Shown here one piece after another: positions 16,058 to 25,048 of a DNA stretch of 64,000 bases (the first letter of the stretch is position 1; every line of letters starts with the position of its first letter). The notes below the pieces were generated by a model that saw nothing but the letters and a program-made list of their open reading frames with translations, did not search any database and was not told the origin of the DNA. The stretch is from Bradyrhizobium stylosanthis (GTDB lineage Bacteria > Pseudomonadota > Alphaproteobacteria > Rhizobiales > Xanthobacteraceae), in contig NZ_LVEM01000001.1 of assembly GCF_001641335.1 (NCBI RefSeq), forward strand, positions 1,927,223-1,991,222. Reading direction: 5' to 3'. The translations under genes were made by a program, and so were the position numbers.

Positions 16058-16798
16058 ATGGAGCTCAAGCGCACAGCCGACGGCGAAAAAGGCTTCGAGA
16101 AGGTGTTCGCCTTCCTGCGCGAGCGCCTGCTCGCGGGCTCGCTGAAGCCGGGCGACCGCCTGATCTCCGAGCGCGAGCTCGCCACCCTCCTCGGCGTCAG
16201 CCGGCCGATCGTCCGCGAGGCGCTGCGTGCCCTCACCGTGCTCGGCATCGTCGAGATCCGCGACCGCATCGGCACCGTGGTGACGCGGCCGGATGTCTCG
16301 GTGCTGAACGACTTCTTCACCTTCGCGCTGGCCCAGCAGGCCGACATGCTCGACGACGTCATGCAGGCGCGCGTCGCGATCGAATGCCAGGCGATCCGCC
16401 TCGCCTGCGAACGCGCCAACATCACCGATTTCGAGCGCCTGCAGCGGGCACTGGCCAGGATCGGCGAGACGATCGACGAGGCCGACGCCGGCGGCATGGC
16501 CGATTTCGACTTCCACCGCGCCATCGTCGTGGCCTCGCATTCGGAGACGCTGACGGTGCTGCACTCATCGATGGCGGGCCTGCTGACGCATTCCCATCGC
16601 AGCCGCCGCGAGCTGGTGCAGGCCTTCCCCTCGATGAAGACCTATCTGATCGACGACCACCGCCGCATCTTCGAAGCCGTCATCGCGCGCGATCCGGAGC
16701 GCGCGGACGCGACGCTGCGCAAGCATTTTGCCATCGGCGACGAATACCGCAGGCGCGCCCTCGTCGGCGATATCGACAGGACCAGCGCCTCGGGCTGA
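16058..16798 (+). CDS. GntR-family (FadR/FCD) regulator of the downstream operon
   Basis: Repressor of 246 aa. The N-terminal winged helix (LKPGDRLISERELATLLGVSRPIVREALRAL) is a textbook GntR domain. The helical FCD ligand domain follows (ARVAIECQAIRLA, HRAIVVASHSETL, DDHRRIFEAVIARD, the last with a metal-binding His pattern). GACAGGG precedes the ATG. It heads a same-strand cluster of dehydrogenase, ABC transporter, RpiB and PfkB genes and probably responds to a carboxylic acid intermediate of that pathway, as FCD regulators commonly do. The ligand is not identifiable from sequence. Confidence 0.88.
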   Translation: MELKRTADGEKGFEKVFAFLRERLLAGSLKPGDRLISERELATLLGVSRPIVREALRALTVLGIVEIRDRIGTVVTRPDVSVLNDFFTFALAQQADMLDDVMQARVAIECQAIRLACERANITDFERLQRALARIGETIDEADAGGMADFDFHRAIVVASHSETLTVLHSSMAGLLTHSHRSRRELVQAFPSMKTYLIDDHRRIFEAVIARDPERADATLRKHFAIGDEYRRRALVGDIDRTSASG

Positions 16799-16851
16799 TC
16801 ACGGCACACCAGACACCAAGACGCCAATCAATCAAGAAACGGACTGATCGC

Positions 16852-17751
16852 ATGGGACGGAATGACAAGGGCAGCGTCGGCTTCATCGGCATCGGCACGA
16901 TGGGCCGCGAGATGGTGCGCAACCTGCTGAAGGCCGGCCACGCGGTACGCGTGTTCGATCTCGACGAGGCGGCATTGAGCACCAGCGTCAACGAAGGTGC
17001 GGTTCGCGCCAAGAGCCCCGCCGAAGCCGCGCAAGGCGCGGACATCGTCATCACCATGCTGCCCGACACGCCCCATGTCGAAGCGACCATCTACGGCGAG
17101 CAGGGACTGCTGAAGTCTCCCCCATCAGGCAAGCTCATCGTCGACATGAGCACGATCTCGCCGGTGGCGGTCCGCCGCATCCATGCCGACCTGCACAAGA
17201 TCGGCGTCGGCTTCATCGACGCGCCGGTTTCGGGCGGTCCCGTCGGCGCCAAGAATGCCGCGCTCTCGATCATGGCCGGCGGCGATGCCGAGGCCTTCGC
17301 GCGGGCCGAGCCGTTCTTCCGCGCGATGGGCACGACCATCACCCATGTCGGCGCGGCCGGCGCGGGCCAGACCGTCAAGCTCTGCAATCAGCTGATCTGC
17401 GGCATCAACATCCAGGCAATCTGCGAGGCTCTGGCGCTCGGACGCGCGTTCGGCCTCGATCTCAATCTGCTGCGCCGCGTTCTGCTCGGCGGTTCCGCCG
17501 CCTCCTGGATGCTCGACAAGCTCGGCCCCGCGATGATCGCGGGCGATGCCTCCGCCGGCTTCCGGATCGACCTCCAGCTCAAGGACCTCCGCCTGGTGCA
17601 GGAGCAAGCGCAGGCGCTGAGCGTGCCGCTGCCGGCCACCGCGCTCGTCACCAGCCAGTACGTCGATGCGCGCGCCCATGGCGAAGGCAGCAACGGCAAC
17701 CAGGCGCTGTTCCGCGTCTATGACCGCATGACCAACCAGACCACGGGCTGA
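16852..17751 (+). CDS. 3-hydroxyisobutyrate dehydrogenase-family oxidoreductase
   Basis: NAD(P)-dependent beta-hydroxyacid dehydrogenase of 299 aa. The nucleotide-binding loop GFIGIGTMGREM lies near residue 10; the family signature follows (FIDAPVSGGPVGAKNA), and the catalytic lysine region is GQTVKLCNQL. Related enzymes act on 3-hydroxyisobutyrate, tartronate semialdehyde or L-threonate; sequence alone does not separate them. The ATG at 16852 is the natural start; the frame extends far upstream only as shadow of the GntR gene. It is followed after 10 nt by the transporter genes. Confidence 0.87.
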   Translation: MGRNDKGSVGFIGIGTMGREMVRNLLKAGHAVRVFDLDEAALSTSVNEGAVRAKSPAEAAQGADIVITMLPDTPHVEATIYGEQGLLKSPPSGKLIVDMSTISPVAVRRIHADLHKIGVGFIDAPVSGGPVGAKNAALSIMAGGDAEAFARAEPFFRAMGTTITHVGAAGAGQTVKLCNQLICGINIQAICEALALGRAFGLDLNLLRRVLLGGSAASWMLDKLGPAMIAGDASAGFRIDLQLKDLRLVQEQAQALSVPLPATALVTSQYVDARAHGEGSNGNQALFRVYDRMTNQTTG

Positions 17752-17761
17752 AGACGCGGCG

Positions 17762-18445
17762 ATGAGCCTCCAACTCGACTTTCCCGCAGTGCTGGAGCGT
17801 TGGCCGAGCTTTCTCGCCGGCGCCGTCCTCACGCTGGAGCTTGCGGCCTTCGCGACTGTGCTGGGCGCCCTGCTCGGCACGCTCGCGGCGGTCGGGCGCG
17901 GCACGCACAATTCGCTGATCGCGGGCGCCTGCAAGATCTATGTCGAGACCATCCGCAACACGCCCCTCCTGGTGCAGATCTTCCTGGTCTATTTCGGCCT
18001 CGCCAGCCTCGGGCTGAAATTCTCCGCCTTCACGGTGGCAGTGACCGCGCTGACCATCAATGTCGGCGCCTACACGGCCGAGATCATGCGCGCCGGTTTC
18101 GAGGCGATCCCGCGCGGACAGATCGAGGCGGCCGAAGGGCTGGCGCTGTCGCGGCTCCAGATCTACTGGCACATCATCCTGCTGCCGGCGGTCGAGAAGG
18201 TCTATCCGGCGCTGACCAGCCAGTTCGTGCTCCTGATGCTGGCGTCCTCGGTCTGCTCGCAGATCTCGGCCGAGGAGCTCACCGCGGTCGCCAACTACAT
18301 CCAGTCGGACACCTATCGCGCGTTCGAGACCTACATCATCGTCGCCGTGCTCTACGTCATCCTGTCGCTGGTGATGCGCGCCGGCTTCTGGGGCCTCGGC
18401 CTCGTGCTGTTTCCGCGCCGGCGCCGGCTCGGCACACCGCTGTGA
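17762..18445 (+). CDS. Polar amino acid-type ABC transporter permease 1
   Basis: Inner-membrane permease of 227 aa of the His/Glu/Gln (HisM/GlnP) type. It has the TLELAAFATVLGALLGTL start, the family signature YVETIRNTPLLVQIF, and the EAA loop [22 protein letters not shown] that docks the ATPase. Five hydrophobic segments are visible. The start follows the dehydrogenase by 10 nt, and the next permease begins 1 nt after its stop, so the subunits are made together. Confidence 0.93.
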   Translation: MSLQLDFPAVLERWPSFLAGAVLTLELAAFATVLGALLGTLAAVGRGTHNSLIAGACKIYVETIRNTPLLVQIFLVYFGLASLGLKFSAFTVAVTALTINVGAYTAEIMRAGFEAIPRGQIEAAEGLALSRLQIYWHIILLPAVEKVYPALTSQFVLLMLASSVCSQISAEELTAVANYIQSDTYRAFETYIIVAVLYVILSLVMRAGFWGLGLVLFPRRRRLGTPL

Positions 18446-18446
18446 G

Positions 18447-19121
18447 ATGAGCATGGGCGGACATCTCAACATCAACCATCTCATGTTCCTCGGCCAGGGC
18501 GCGCTGTGGACCATCGGCCTGTCGGTGATCGCGCTGATCGGCGGCGGCATCGTCGGCTTCGTGATCGCGCTCGCGCGGATCTCGCCGCTCAAATCCGTGC
18601 GGCTCGCCAGCGCGGTCTATGTCCAGCTCATCCAGGGCACGCCGCTGCTGGTGATCCTGTTCCTCGGCTATTTCGGCCTCGCCGCCATCGGCCTCAAGGT
18701 CTCGCCGCTCACGGCCGCAAGCGCCTCGCTGACGCTCTACGTCGCCGCCTATCTCGGCGAGATCTGGCGCGGCTGCATCCAGTCCGTGCCGAAGCCGCAA
18801 TGGGAGGCCGCCGAAGGCCTCGCGCTGACCCGGACCCAGCGCATGATCAAGGTGATCCTGCCGCAGGCGATCCGCATCGCGACGCCGCCGACCGTCGGCT
18901 TCATGGTGCAGATCATCAAGAACACCTCGCTCGCCTCGGTGGTCGGCTTCGTCGAGCTGATGCGTTCGGGCCAGATCGTCAACAACTCGCTGTTCGAGCC
19001 GTTCGCCATCTACGCCATCATCGCCGTCACCTATTTCGCCATGTGCTATCCGCTGTCGCTGTTCAGCCAGCGGCTGGAGCGGCGGATGGGGCGCGGCAGG
19101 TCCAACCTCGCACCGGCCTGA
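18447..19121 (+). CDS. Polar amino acid-type ABC transporter permease 2
   Basis: Second permease subunit, 224 aa, same family as its neighbour: [15 protein letters not shown] signature and EAA loop [22 protein letters not shown]. It starts with ATG at 18447, overlapping the region of the preceding stop (TGAGATGA); an ATG at 18453 is an alternative. The two permeases would form a heterodimer. The ATPase gene begins 1 nt after its stop. Confidence 0.93.
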   Translation: MSMGGHLNINHLMFLGQGALWTIGLSVIALIGGGIVGFVIALARISPLKSVRLASAVYVQLIQGTPLLVILFLGYFGLAAIGLKVSPLTAASASLTLYVAAYLGEIWRGCIQSVPKPQWEAAEGLALTRTQRMIKVILPQAIRIATPPTVGFMVQIIKNTSLASVVGFVELMRSGQIVNNSLFEPFAIYAIIAVTYFAMCYPLSLFSQRLERRMGRGRSNLAPA

Positions 19122-19122
19122 C

Positions 19123-19878
19123 ATGCAGCAGAACTCCTCCTCCGAACCGATCGTGTCGCTCCGCAACGTGCGGAAGAGCTTCGGCCCGCTCGTCGTGCTC
19201 GATGGCGTCTCCTTTGCGGTCGAGCGCGGCGAAGTGTTGGCGCTGATCGGCCGTTCCGGCTCCGGCAAGAGCACGGCGCTGCGCTGCATCGACCGCTTCG
19301 AGAAGGTCGACGACGGCGAGATCGTCGTCTGCGGTCACCGCGTCGATCGCCCCGACGTCGATCTGCGCGCGCTGCGCCAGGACGTCGGCATCGTGTTCCA
19401 GAGCTACAATCTGTTTCCGCATCTCACGATCGAGCAGAACATCACCCTCGCCCCCTGCGCGGTGAAGGGCATGGCCACAGCCGAAGCGAAGGACCTCGCG
19501 CGAAAAGTGCTGGTGCAGGTCGGGCTCGAGGAGAAGCTGCACGCCTATCCCGAGCAGCTCTCGGGCGGCCAGCAGCAGCGCGCCGCCATCGCGCGCTCGC
19601 TGGCGATGCAGCCGAAGGTCATGCTGTTCGACGAGGTCACCTCCGCGCTCGATCCCGAGCTCACCGCGGAGGTGCTGAAGGTGATCGAGCAATTGGCGGC
19701 GGACGGCATGACCATGGTGATGGTCACGCACGAGATGGGCTTCGCCAAAGGCATCGCCGACCGGATCGTGTTCATGCATCGCGGCAAGGTCCACGAGACC
19801 GGACCCGCCTCGATCCTGACGTCGCCGACCACACCCGAGCTCACCCAATTCGTGGGAACGGGAAACTTAAAATCATAA
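19123..19878 (+). CDS. Amino acid-type ABC transporter ATP-binding protein
   Basis: ATPase subunit of 251 aa. It has Walker [10 protein letters not shown], the Q-loop ([12 protein letters not shown]), the ABC signature [10 protein letters not shown], Walker [15 protein letters not shown] and the switch His in MVTHEMGFA. The sequence belongs to the GlnQ/HisP group. It powers the permease pair encoded just upstream, with the binding protein encoded just downstream. Confidence 0.95.
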   Translation: MQQNSSSEPIVSLRNVRKSFGPLVVLDGVSFAVERGEVLALIGRSGSGKSTALRCIDRFEKVDDGEIVVCGHRVDRPDVDLRALRQDVGIVFQSYNLFPHLTIEQNITLAPCAVKGMATAEAKDLARKVLVQVGLEEKLHAYPEQLSGGQQQRAAIARSLAMQPKVMLFDEVTSALDPELTAEVLKVIEQLAADGMTMVMVTHEMGFAKGIADRIVFMHRGKVHETGPASILTSPTTPELTQFVGTGNLKS

Positions 19879-19898
19879 CAGGGAGAGGAGAACCAAGA

Positions 19899-20693
19899 AT
19901 GACCAACAAGACATTGCTGGGCACCGCCGCCGCGCTTTGCGGTCTGATGATGATGGCAATCACGCCGGCATCGGCCGATCTGCTCGACGATATCACGCAG
20001 GCCAAGAAGATCCGCATCTCGACCGACCTCGCCATCCCGCCCTCGGGCATGATGGATTCGAGCATGAAGCCGACCGGCTCCGACGTCGAGGTCGCGCAGC
20101 TGCTCGCCAAGGATTGGGGGCTCGAGCTCGAGTTCGTCCAGACCACCGGCGCGACCCGCATCCCCAACGTCCTTACCGGCAAGGCCGACATCATCATCTC
20201 GACCCTGTCGGTGACGCCCGAGCGCGCCAAGGTGATCGACTTCACCAAGCGCTACGCGACGCTGCAATCCGACATCGGCTGCCTGAAATCGCTCAACGTC
20301 AAGGACTGGCCCGACCTCAAGGACAAGGCGATCGGCGTCTCACGCGGCACCACGCAAGACACCACCCTGTCCAATATGAAGGACAAGGAGCTGAAGATCT
20401 CCCGCTATGACGACGACGCCACGGAAGTGACGGCGGCCGTGTCCGGCCAGGTCGATTGTGTCGGCACCTCGGCGACGATCATCAACCAGATCGGCGTCAA
20501 GAATCCGGCCCGCATCTTCGAGTCCAAAATTCCGCTGGCGACCTTCGACCTCGCCATCGGCCTGAAGAAGGGCGAGCAGCGGTTGATGGACAAGCTCAAC
20601 GCCTGGATCGCCGAGAATGTCAAGAACGGCAAGCTCAACGCCATCTACAAGAAATTCCACGGCGTCGACCTGCCGGCGGACATGCGTAGCTGA
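19899..20693 (+). CDS. Periplasmic solute-binding protein (family 3)
   Basis: Secreted binding protein of 264 aa. The signal peptide ends at about TPASA (residue 25). The mature protein is a family 3 (SBP_bac_3) fold: ISTDLAIPPSGMMD near the start, then GKADIIISTLSVTPERAKVIDFTKRY, the family signature. GGGAGAGGAG precedes the ATG. It determines specificity of the transporter. Its neighbours (RpiB, PfkB, hydroxyacid dehydrogenase) argue for a sugar acid or polyol-derived acid rather than an ordinary amino acid, but this is inference. Confidence 0.9.
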   Translation: MTNKTLLGTAAALCGLMMMAITPASADLLDDITQAKKIRISTDLAIPPSGMMDSSMKPTGSDVEVAQLLAKDWGLELEFVQTTGATRIPNVLTGKADIIISTLSVTPERAKVIDFTKRYATLQSDIGCLKSLNVKDWPDLKDKAIGVSRGTTQDTTLSNMKDKELKISRYDDDATEVTAAVSGQVDCVGTSATIINQIGVKNPARIFESKIPLATFDLAIGLKKGEQRLMDKLNAWIAENVKNGKLNAIYKKFHGVDLPADMRS

Positions 20694-20759
20694 ACAGAAG
20701 AACGCCGTGACAGTCGCACGCGACTGTCACGGCTATTGCCACATCAAGAAGGACATCAC

Positions 20760-21206
20760 ATGCGTCTCGTCATCGGATCCGACCACGCCGGCTGGCCGCT
20801 CAAGCAGACCGTCATCGACCACATCCGCAAGCTCGGCCACGACGTCATCGACGTCGGCTCCCATGACGACAAGCCGGTGGACTTCCCCGACATCGCGCGC
20901 GCGGTGGCGCAGAAGGTGACCTCGGGCGAAGCGGCGCGCGGCATCATGGTTTGCGGCACCGGCGTCGGTGCCTCGATCGCCGCCAACAAGATGAAGGGCA
21001 TCCGCGCCGCGGTGTGCCACGACGTGCATTCGGCGCATCAGAGCGTCGAGCATGACGACGTCAACGTCATGTGCATCGGCGCGCAGATCGTCGGCGCCTG
21101 GCTCGCCGTGGACCTGGTCTCGTCCTACCTCTCCGCAGAATTCTCCACCGACGAGGATTTCCGCCGCCGCGTCGAGAAGCTGCGCGTCATGGACGAGCAC
21201 GGCTGA
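20760..21206 (+). CDS. RpiB/LacAB-family sugar-phosphate isomerase
   Basis: Isomerase of 148 aa of the RpiB/LacA/LacB family, which interconverts aldose and ketose phosphates. It begins MRLVIGSDHAGWPLKQ with the conserved DHAG. The catalytic cysteine sits in IMVCGTGVGASIAANK, and HDVHSAHQSVEHDDVNVMCIG closes the active site. The ATG at 20760 is chosen, as upstream codons lack this fold. Other members act on tetrose or pentose phosphates. Its place between a transporter and a PfkB kinase marks it as a catabolic enzyme rather than the housekeeping pentose-phosphate isomerase. Confidence 0.85.
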   Translation: MRLVIGSDHAGWPLKQTVIDHIRKLGHDVIDVGSHDDKPVDFPDIARAVAQKVTSGEAARGIMVCGTGVGASIAANKMKGIRAAVCHDVHSAHQSVEHDDVNVMCIGAQIVGAWLAVDLVSSYLSAEFSTDEDFRRRVEKLRVMDEHG

Positions 21207-21216
21207 CGTCCCGCCC

Positions 21217-22143
21217 ATGATCCTGGTGTTCGGGTCACTCAATATCGATCTGGTCGCACAGGTCCCGGTCATTCCGGGGCCCGGCCGGACCGTGCTCGCC
21301 CCGTCCTACCAGACGCATTTCGGCGGCAAGGGCGCCAATCAGGCCGTCGCCGCCGCACGCATCGCCGGACCAGGCCAGGTCCGCATGGCCGGCCGCGTCG
21401 GCCGCGATGGATTTGGCGACAGCGCGATCGAGAACCTGCGAGCCAACGGCGTCGATGCGGGCCTGGTTGTCAGGGCCGACGAGCCGACCGGCTGCGCTTT
21501 CATCACGGTCGATCAGGCCGGCGAGAATGCAATCACCGTGGCCAGCGGCGCCAATCTGGCGGCGAGCGCGGGTGACCTGCCCGCTTCGCTGTTCGGCGCC
21601 GACACGGTGCTGGTGCTGCAGATGGAAGTGCCCTTTGCGCAGGCGCTGGACGCGGCGCGCCGAACGACCGCGGCCTCCGGCACCGTCATCTGGAATCTCG
21701 CACCGGTGCCGGCGAGGATGAACAGCGAGATGGTGACCGAGCTTCTCGCCGCCACCAGCTATCTTCTCGTCAACGAGCATGAGGCGCTGGACGCCGCCGC
21801 CGCCATCGACTTCGCCGCGTCGGACTATGAAGCAGCGGCTGCGGCACTCGCGAAGGCCGGCAACCTCGTCTGCATCGTCACCGCGGGCGCACATGGCGCA
21901 GTGGCCGTCACTGCGGACGGAACCCGTTTGCGCGCGCCCGCGCCACAGATCACGCCGGTCGACACGACCGGGGCCGGCGACACCTTTGCCGGAGCGCTCG
22001 CGGCGATGATCCACGAGAAGGTTCCGCTGCAAACCGCTCTTGAGGTCGGATGCGAGGCCGCGGCGCAAAAGTGTCTCAAGCCGGGTGCGCAGGCCGGTAT
22101 GCCGCTGCGGGGCGCGATCGCTGCGTTGGCGGGGACAGCTTAA
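21217..22143 (+). CDS. PfkB/ribokinase-family sugar kinase
   Basis: Carbohydrate kinase of 308 aa. The family motifs are present: N-terminal FGSLNIDLV and HFGGKGANQAVAAARI (signature 1), and DTTGAGDTFAGALAAM with the catalytic Asp and anion hole (signature 2). It begins 10 nt after the RpiB-like gene and closes the operon. Close to ribokinase in length and order of motifs, but the substrate is probably the sugar imported and rearranged by the operon. A perfect 16-bp hairpin 10 nt after the stop can terminate transcription. Confidence 0.88.
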   Translation: MILVFGSLNIDLVAQVPVIPGPGRTVLAPSYQTHFGGKGANQAVAAARIAGPGQVRMAGRVGRDGFGDSAIENLRANGVDAGLVVRADEPTGCAFITVDQAGENAITVASGANLAASAGDLPASLFGADTVLVLQMEVPFAQALDAARRTTAASGTVIWNLAPVPARMNSEMVTELLAATSYLLVNEHEALDAAAAIDFAASDYEAAAAALAKAGNLVCIVTAGAHGAVAVTADGTRLRAPAPQITPVDTTGAGDTFAGALAAMIHEKVPLQTALEVGCEAAAQKCLKPGAQAGMPLRGAIAALAGTA

Positions 22144-22153
22144 GCATCGCCTT

Positions 22154-22189
22154 CCGCCGTCGTCCCGGCCTTCGCCGGGACGACGGCGG
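22154..22189. repeat. Perfect hairpin repeat after the kinase gene
   Basis: CCGCCGTCGTCCCGGC (22154-22169) and its exact complement (22174-22189) with a 4-nt loop. It can act as terminator of the GntR operon. The GTCGTCCCGGC core is typical of short repeats in this kind of genome. Confidence 0.7.
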
Positions 22190-22249
22190 AACAAGTCGCA
22201 CCACACCGTTCCTCCGGCTACACTTGTCCGATTCCCGGAGCCCCTGCCC

Positions 22250-22975
22250 TTGGCCTTTGTCTTCGTCCTCACCGTCGGCCTGATCGCGGGCACGATTTCC
22301 GGCATCGTCGGCACGGGGTCGTCGATCATGCTGATGCCGGTGCTGGTCTATGCCTACGGGCCGAAGGAGGCCGTGCCGATCATGGCGGTCGCCTCGGTGA
22401 TGGCGAATTTTTCGCGCATTTTGGCGTGGTGGCGCGAGGTCGACTGGCGGGCCTGCGCGGCCTATTCGATCACGGGCATTCCGGCGGCCGCGCTCGGCGC
22501 GCGGACGCTGCTGGCGCTGCCCTCGCATGCCGTGGATCTCGCCATCGGCAGCTTCCTGATCGTGATGGTGCCCGTGCGGCACTGGCTGGCCAGGCACGAC
22601 CTCAAGGCCAATCTCTGGCATCTCGCCGTCGGCGGCGCCGTCATCGGCTATCTCACGGGCATCGTGGTCTCGACCGGCCCGCTCAGCGTGCCGCTGTTTT
22701 TGTTTTACGGCCTGTCGAAGGGCGCTTTCCTCGCCACCGAAGCCGCCTCCTCGCTTGGCCTCTATTTCGCGAAGTCGGTGACGTTCGAACGCTTCGGCGC
22801 GCTCACCGGCGACGTGTTCATCAAGGGACTGATCGCGGGTGCCTCGCTGATGTCAGGCGCGTTCATTGCCAAGCGCTTCGTGCTGCACCTGAAGCCGGAC
22901 GTGTTCCGCCTCTTGATGGACGCGATCATGATCGCGGCCGGGCTGTCGATGCTCTGGAACGCGGCGCAGCCGTAG
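22250..22975 (+). CDS. TauE/SafE-family membrane exporter
   Basis: Polytopic membrane protein of about 241 aa, TauE/SafE (sulfite exporter) family: the first repeat has GLIAGTISGIVGTGSSIMLMPVL and the second VIGYLTGIVVSTGPLSVPLF. About seven hydrophobic segments are visible. The start is uncertain: no ATG precedes the first membrane helix, and TTG at 22250 with GGAG nine nt upstream is the best choice. The family exports small anions such as sulfite, sulfoacetate or organic acids; nothing here fixes the substrate. Confidence 0.8.
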   Translation: MAFVFVLTVGLIAGTISGIVGTGSSIMLMPVLVYAYGPKEAVPIMAVASVMANFSRILAWWREVDWRACAAYSITGIPAAALGARTLLALPSHAVDLAIGSFLIVMVPVRHWLARHDLKANLWHLAVGGAVIGYLTGIVVSTGPLSVPLFLFYGLSKGAFLATEAASSLGLYFAKSVTFERFGALTGDVFIKGLIAGASLMSGAFIAKRFVLHLKPDVFRLLMDAIMIAAGLSMLWNAAQP

Positions 22976-22985
22976 TTCGCCGCGC

Positions 22986-25031
22986 TCAGGCGGCGAATTC
23001 GGGCGCGATCGACGGACTTTCCGCAACGACGCGGCTCTCGGGCACAGCCTGCCCTTCGAGCCATTGCAGCACGTCCCTAAGCGGCTGCGGCCGATGGTAG
23101 AGATAGCCCTGCCCCAGCGTCACGCCCATCTCGCGCATGGCCGCGGCCTGCTCGGCCCGCTCGATGCCTTCGGCGACCAGCGTCAGGCCCAGCGTGCCGG
23201 CGAGCGATGCGATGACGCCGACGATCGCCTTGTCTTCCGCGCTATCGGGGATCTCGCTGATGAAGGCCTTGTCGATCTTGACCCTGTCGAGCGGAAACCG
23301 CCTGAGATGCGCCAGCGAAGAGTAGCCCGTGCCGAAATCGTCGAGCGCGATGGTGGCGCCGAGCCGGCGCAGGCGCTGCAGCGTCTCGGAAGCGCTGGCG
23401 ATGTTGTTGATCAGCGAGCCCTCGGTGATCTCGAGCTCCAGTGACGAGGCCGCGACGTCGAAGCGCGCGCAGGTCGCGCGCAGCTCGGCCGCAAGCGAAT
23501 GATCGGCGAGCTCGGACGGCGGCAGGTTGATCGCAATCCTGATGTCCGGCCTGCCGGCGGCCGCCAGATGCTGCAGCGCGCGGCAGGCGTCGGTCAGCAC
23601 ATAGCGCGTCAGCCGTGCATTGTTGCCGCTGCGCTCGACCAGCGGCAGGAATTCGCCGGGACCGATCACGCCATGTTCGGGGTGACGCCAACGGATCAGC
23701 GCCTCGAGGCCGACGACGCCCTGACTCTCGAGGTCGATCTGGCCCTGATACCAGACCTCGAACTGCCCCTCGGCGAAGCCTGCGGGAATGGCCAGCTCGA
23801 GATCCCTGCGGCGGCGGTAGTCGCGCTGCAGCGCTTCGTCCAGCACCGCGACCGTACCGGGCGCCTTGCTCTTGGCATGGTAGAGCGCGATGTCGGCCAG
23901 CGCCGGCAGATGCGACAATTCGGGATCGCCGGCGCGGCGCACGGCAAGGCCGATGCTGGCCCGCGGCGCGACCTGCTTGTCGTGCAGCCGGATCGGCTCG
24001 GAAATCGCATCCAGCAGCTCGCGCGCGAAAGCCTGCGCGGCGGCCGCGTTGCTGACCTCGGGACGGATCACGACGAACTCGTCGCCGCCGAGCCGCGCGA
24101 CCCAGTCCTGCGGCTCGACCGCTTCGCGCAGGCGTTCGGAAATGTGGACCAGGAAGCGGTCGCCGGCGTCGTGGCCGAAGGTGTCGTTGATGCCCTTGAA
24201 GTCGTCGAGGTCGATGAAGCAGAAGGCGATCAGGGAGTCCGGCGAGCCGGCATCGCCGCTCAGGGTCACGAGGCGCTCCGACAGCGAGCGCCGGTTGGGC
24301 AGGCCCGTGAGCGGATCGTGCGAGGCCATGTGCCCGAGCCGGTCGAGCGCGCCCGAGGTCGTGTGCTGCATGGCGTTGAAGGCCTGCGCGAGCTGGCCGA
24401 ATTCGTTGGGCGAGCTGATCTCGGCCGGATAGGCGCGGCCGTCCTGCTTGCTGCGCTGGATCGCCGACATGATCGCCGCGAGCGGCTTGCCGATGAAGAT
24501 GTTGGCCGAGATGCGCAGCGCCACCACGGTGGCGAGCGTTGCCAGCACGCCGACGACGAGAAGCAGCATCAGCCGGCCGCCGGTGTCGGCATAGACGGGC
24601 GCATAGGAATAGGCGATGGCGATGCGTCCGGCCTGCACGGCGATGTTGCCGTTGCTGTACCGGATCGGACGCGAGATTTCCGCGACCTGATCCGAGGGGC
24701 GCGCCACCACGCGGGCGATCGCCGCGCCCGTGTCGTCATAGACGGCCGCCGCCGCGATGGTCTCGTCGTGCATGATCTCGTTGAGCACGCCCGTGACCTG
24801 GTCGTAACGCATCTTCCAGAGCGGCTCTGCGATCAGCTCGGCGCGGCTCTCGGCGGTGCGGGCAATGCGGGCATCGAGCTGGCGGATCTGCGACCAGAAG
24901 CTCGTGGCCTCGACGCCGGCGGAGGCGAGCAATTGCACCAGCAGCAGCACCGGCACCGTGGCCCAGATCATCGCGCGGACGACCGAGCGCAAGCGCCGAG
25001 GCGCAGCCTGCGCGTCGCGATCGGGTGTCAT
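22986..25031 (-). CDS. GGDEF-EAL cyclic di-GMP protein with periplasmic sensor and HAMP
   Basis: Membrane signalling protein of 681 aa. Two transmembrane helices (about 19-40 and 153-175) flank a periplasmic domain of about 110 residues. A HAMP-like linker leads to a GGDEF domain with intact GGDEF (315-319) and an EAL domain with intact EAL (443-445), plus DDFGTGYSS and the catalytic VAEGIE. The usual I-site Arg is replaced (EPQD). Both synthesis and hydrolysis of cyclic di-GMP are possible. The ATG at 25031 has GAGGGTGAG upstream; an ATG at 25052 overlaps the upstream stop. Co-transcribed with a periplasmic binding protein gene, which probably supplies its signal. Confidence 0.9.
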   Translation of the reverse strand: MTPDRDAQAAPRRLRSVVRAMIWATVPVLLLVQLLASAGVEATSFWSQIRQLDARIARTAESRAELIAEPLWKMRYDQVTGVLNEIMHDETIAAAAVYDDTGAAIARVVARPSDQVAEISRPIRYSNGNIAVQAGRIAIAYSYAPVYADTGGRLMLLLVVGVLATLATVVALRISANIFIGKPLAAIMSAIQRSKQDGRAYPAEISSPNEFGQLAQAFNAMQHTTSGALDRLGHMASHDPLTGLPNRRSLSERLVTLSGDAGSPDSLIAFCFIDLDDFKGINDTFGHDAGDRFLVHISERLREAVEPQDWVARLGGDEFVVIRPEVSNAAAAQAFARELLDAISEPIRLHDKQVAPRASIGLAVRRAGDPELSHLPALADIALYHAKSKAPGTVAVLDEALQRDYRRRRDLELAIPAGFAEGQFEVWYQGQIDLESQGVVGLEALIRWRHPEHGVIGPGEFLPLVERSGNNARLTRYVLTDACRALQHLAAAGRPDIRIAINLPPSELADHSLAAELRATCARFDVAASSLELEITEGSLINNIASASETLQRLRRLGATIALDDFGTGYSSLAHLRRFPLDRVKIDKAFISEIPDSAEDKAIVGVIASLAGTLGLTLVAEGIERAEQAAAMREMGVTLGQGYLYHRPQPLRDVLQWLEGQAVPESRVVAESPSIAPEFAA

Positions 25032-25048
25032 TGGCTCACCCTCACGCA

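Noticed and set aside
15997..16851. Long N-terminal extension of the hydroxyacid dehydrogenase
   Set aside because: The frame is open back to 15997 only because it overlaps the GntR gene in another frame; the Rossmann fold starts at the ATG at 16852.
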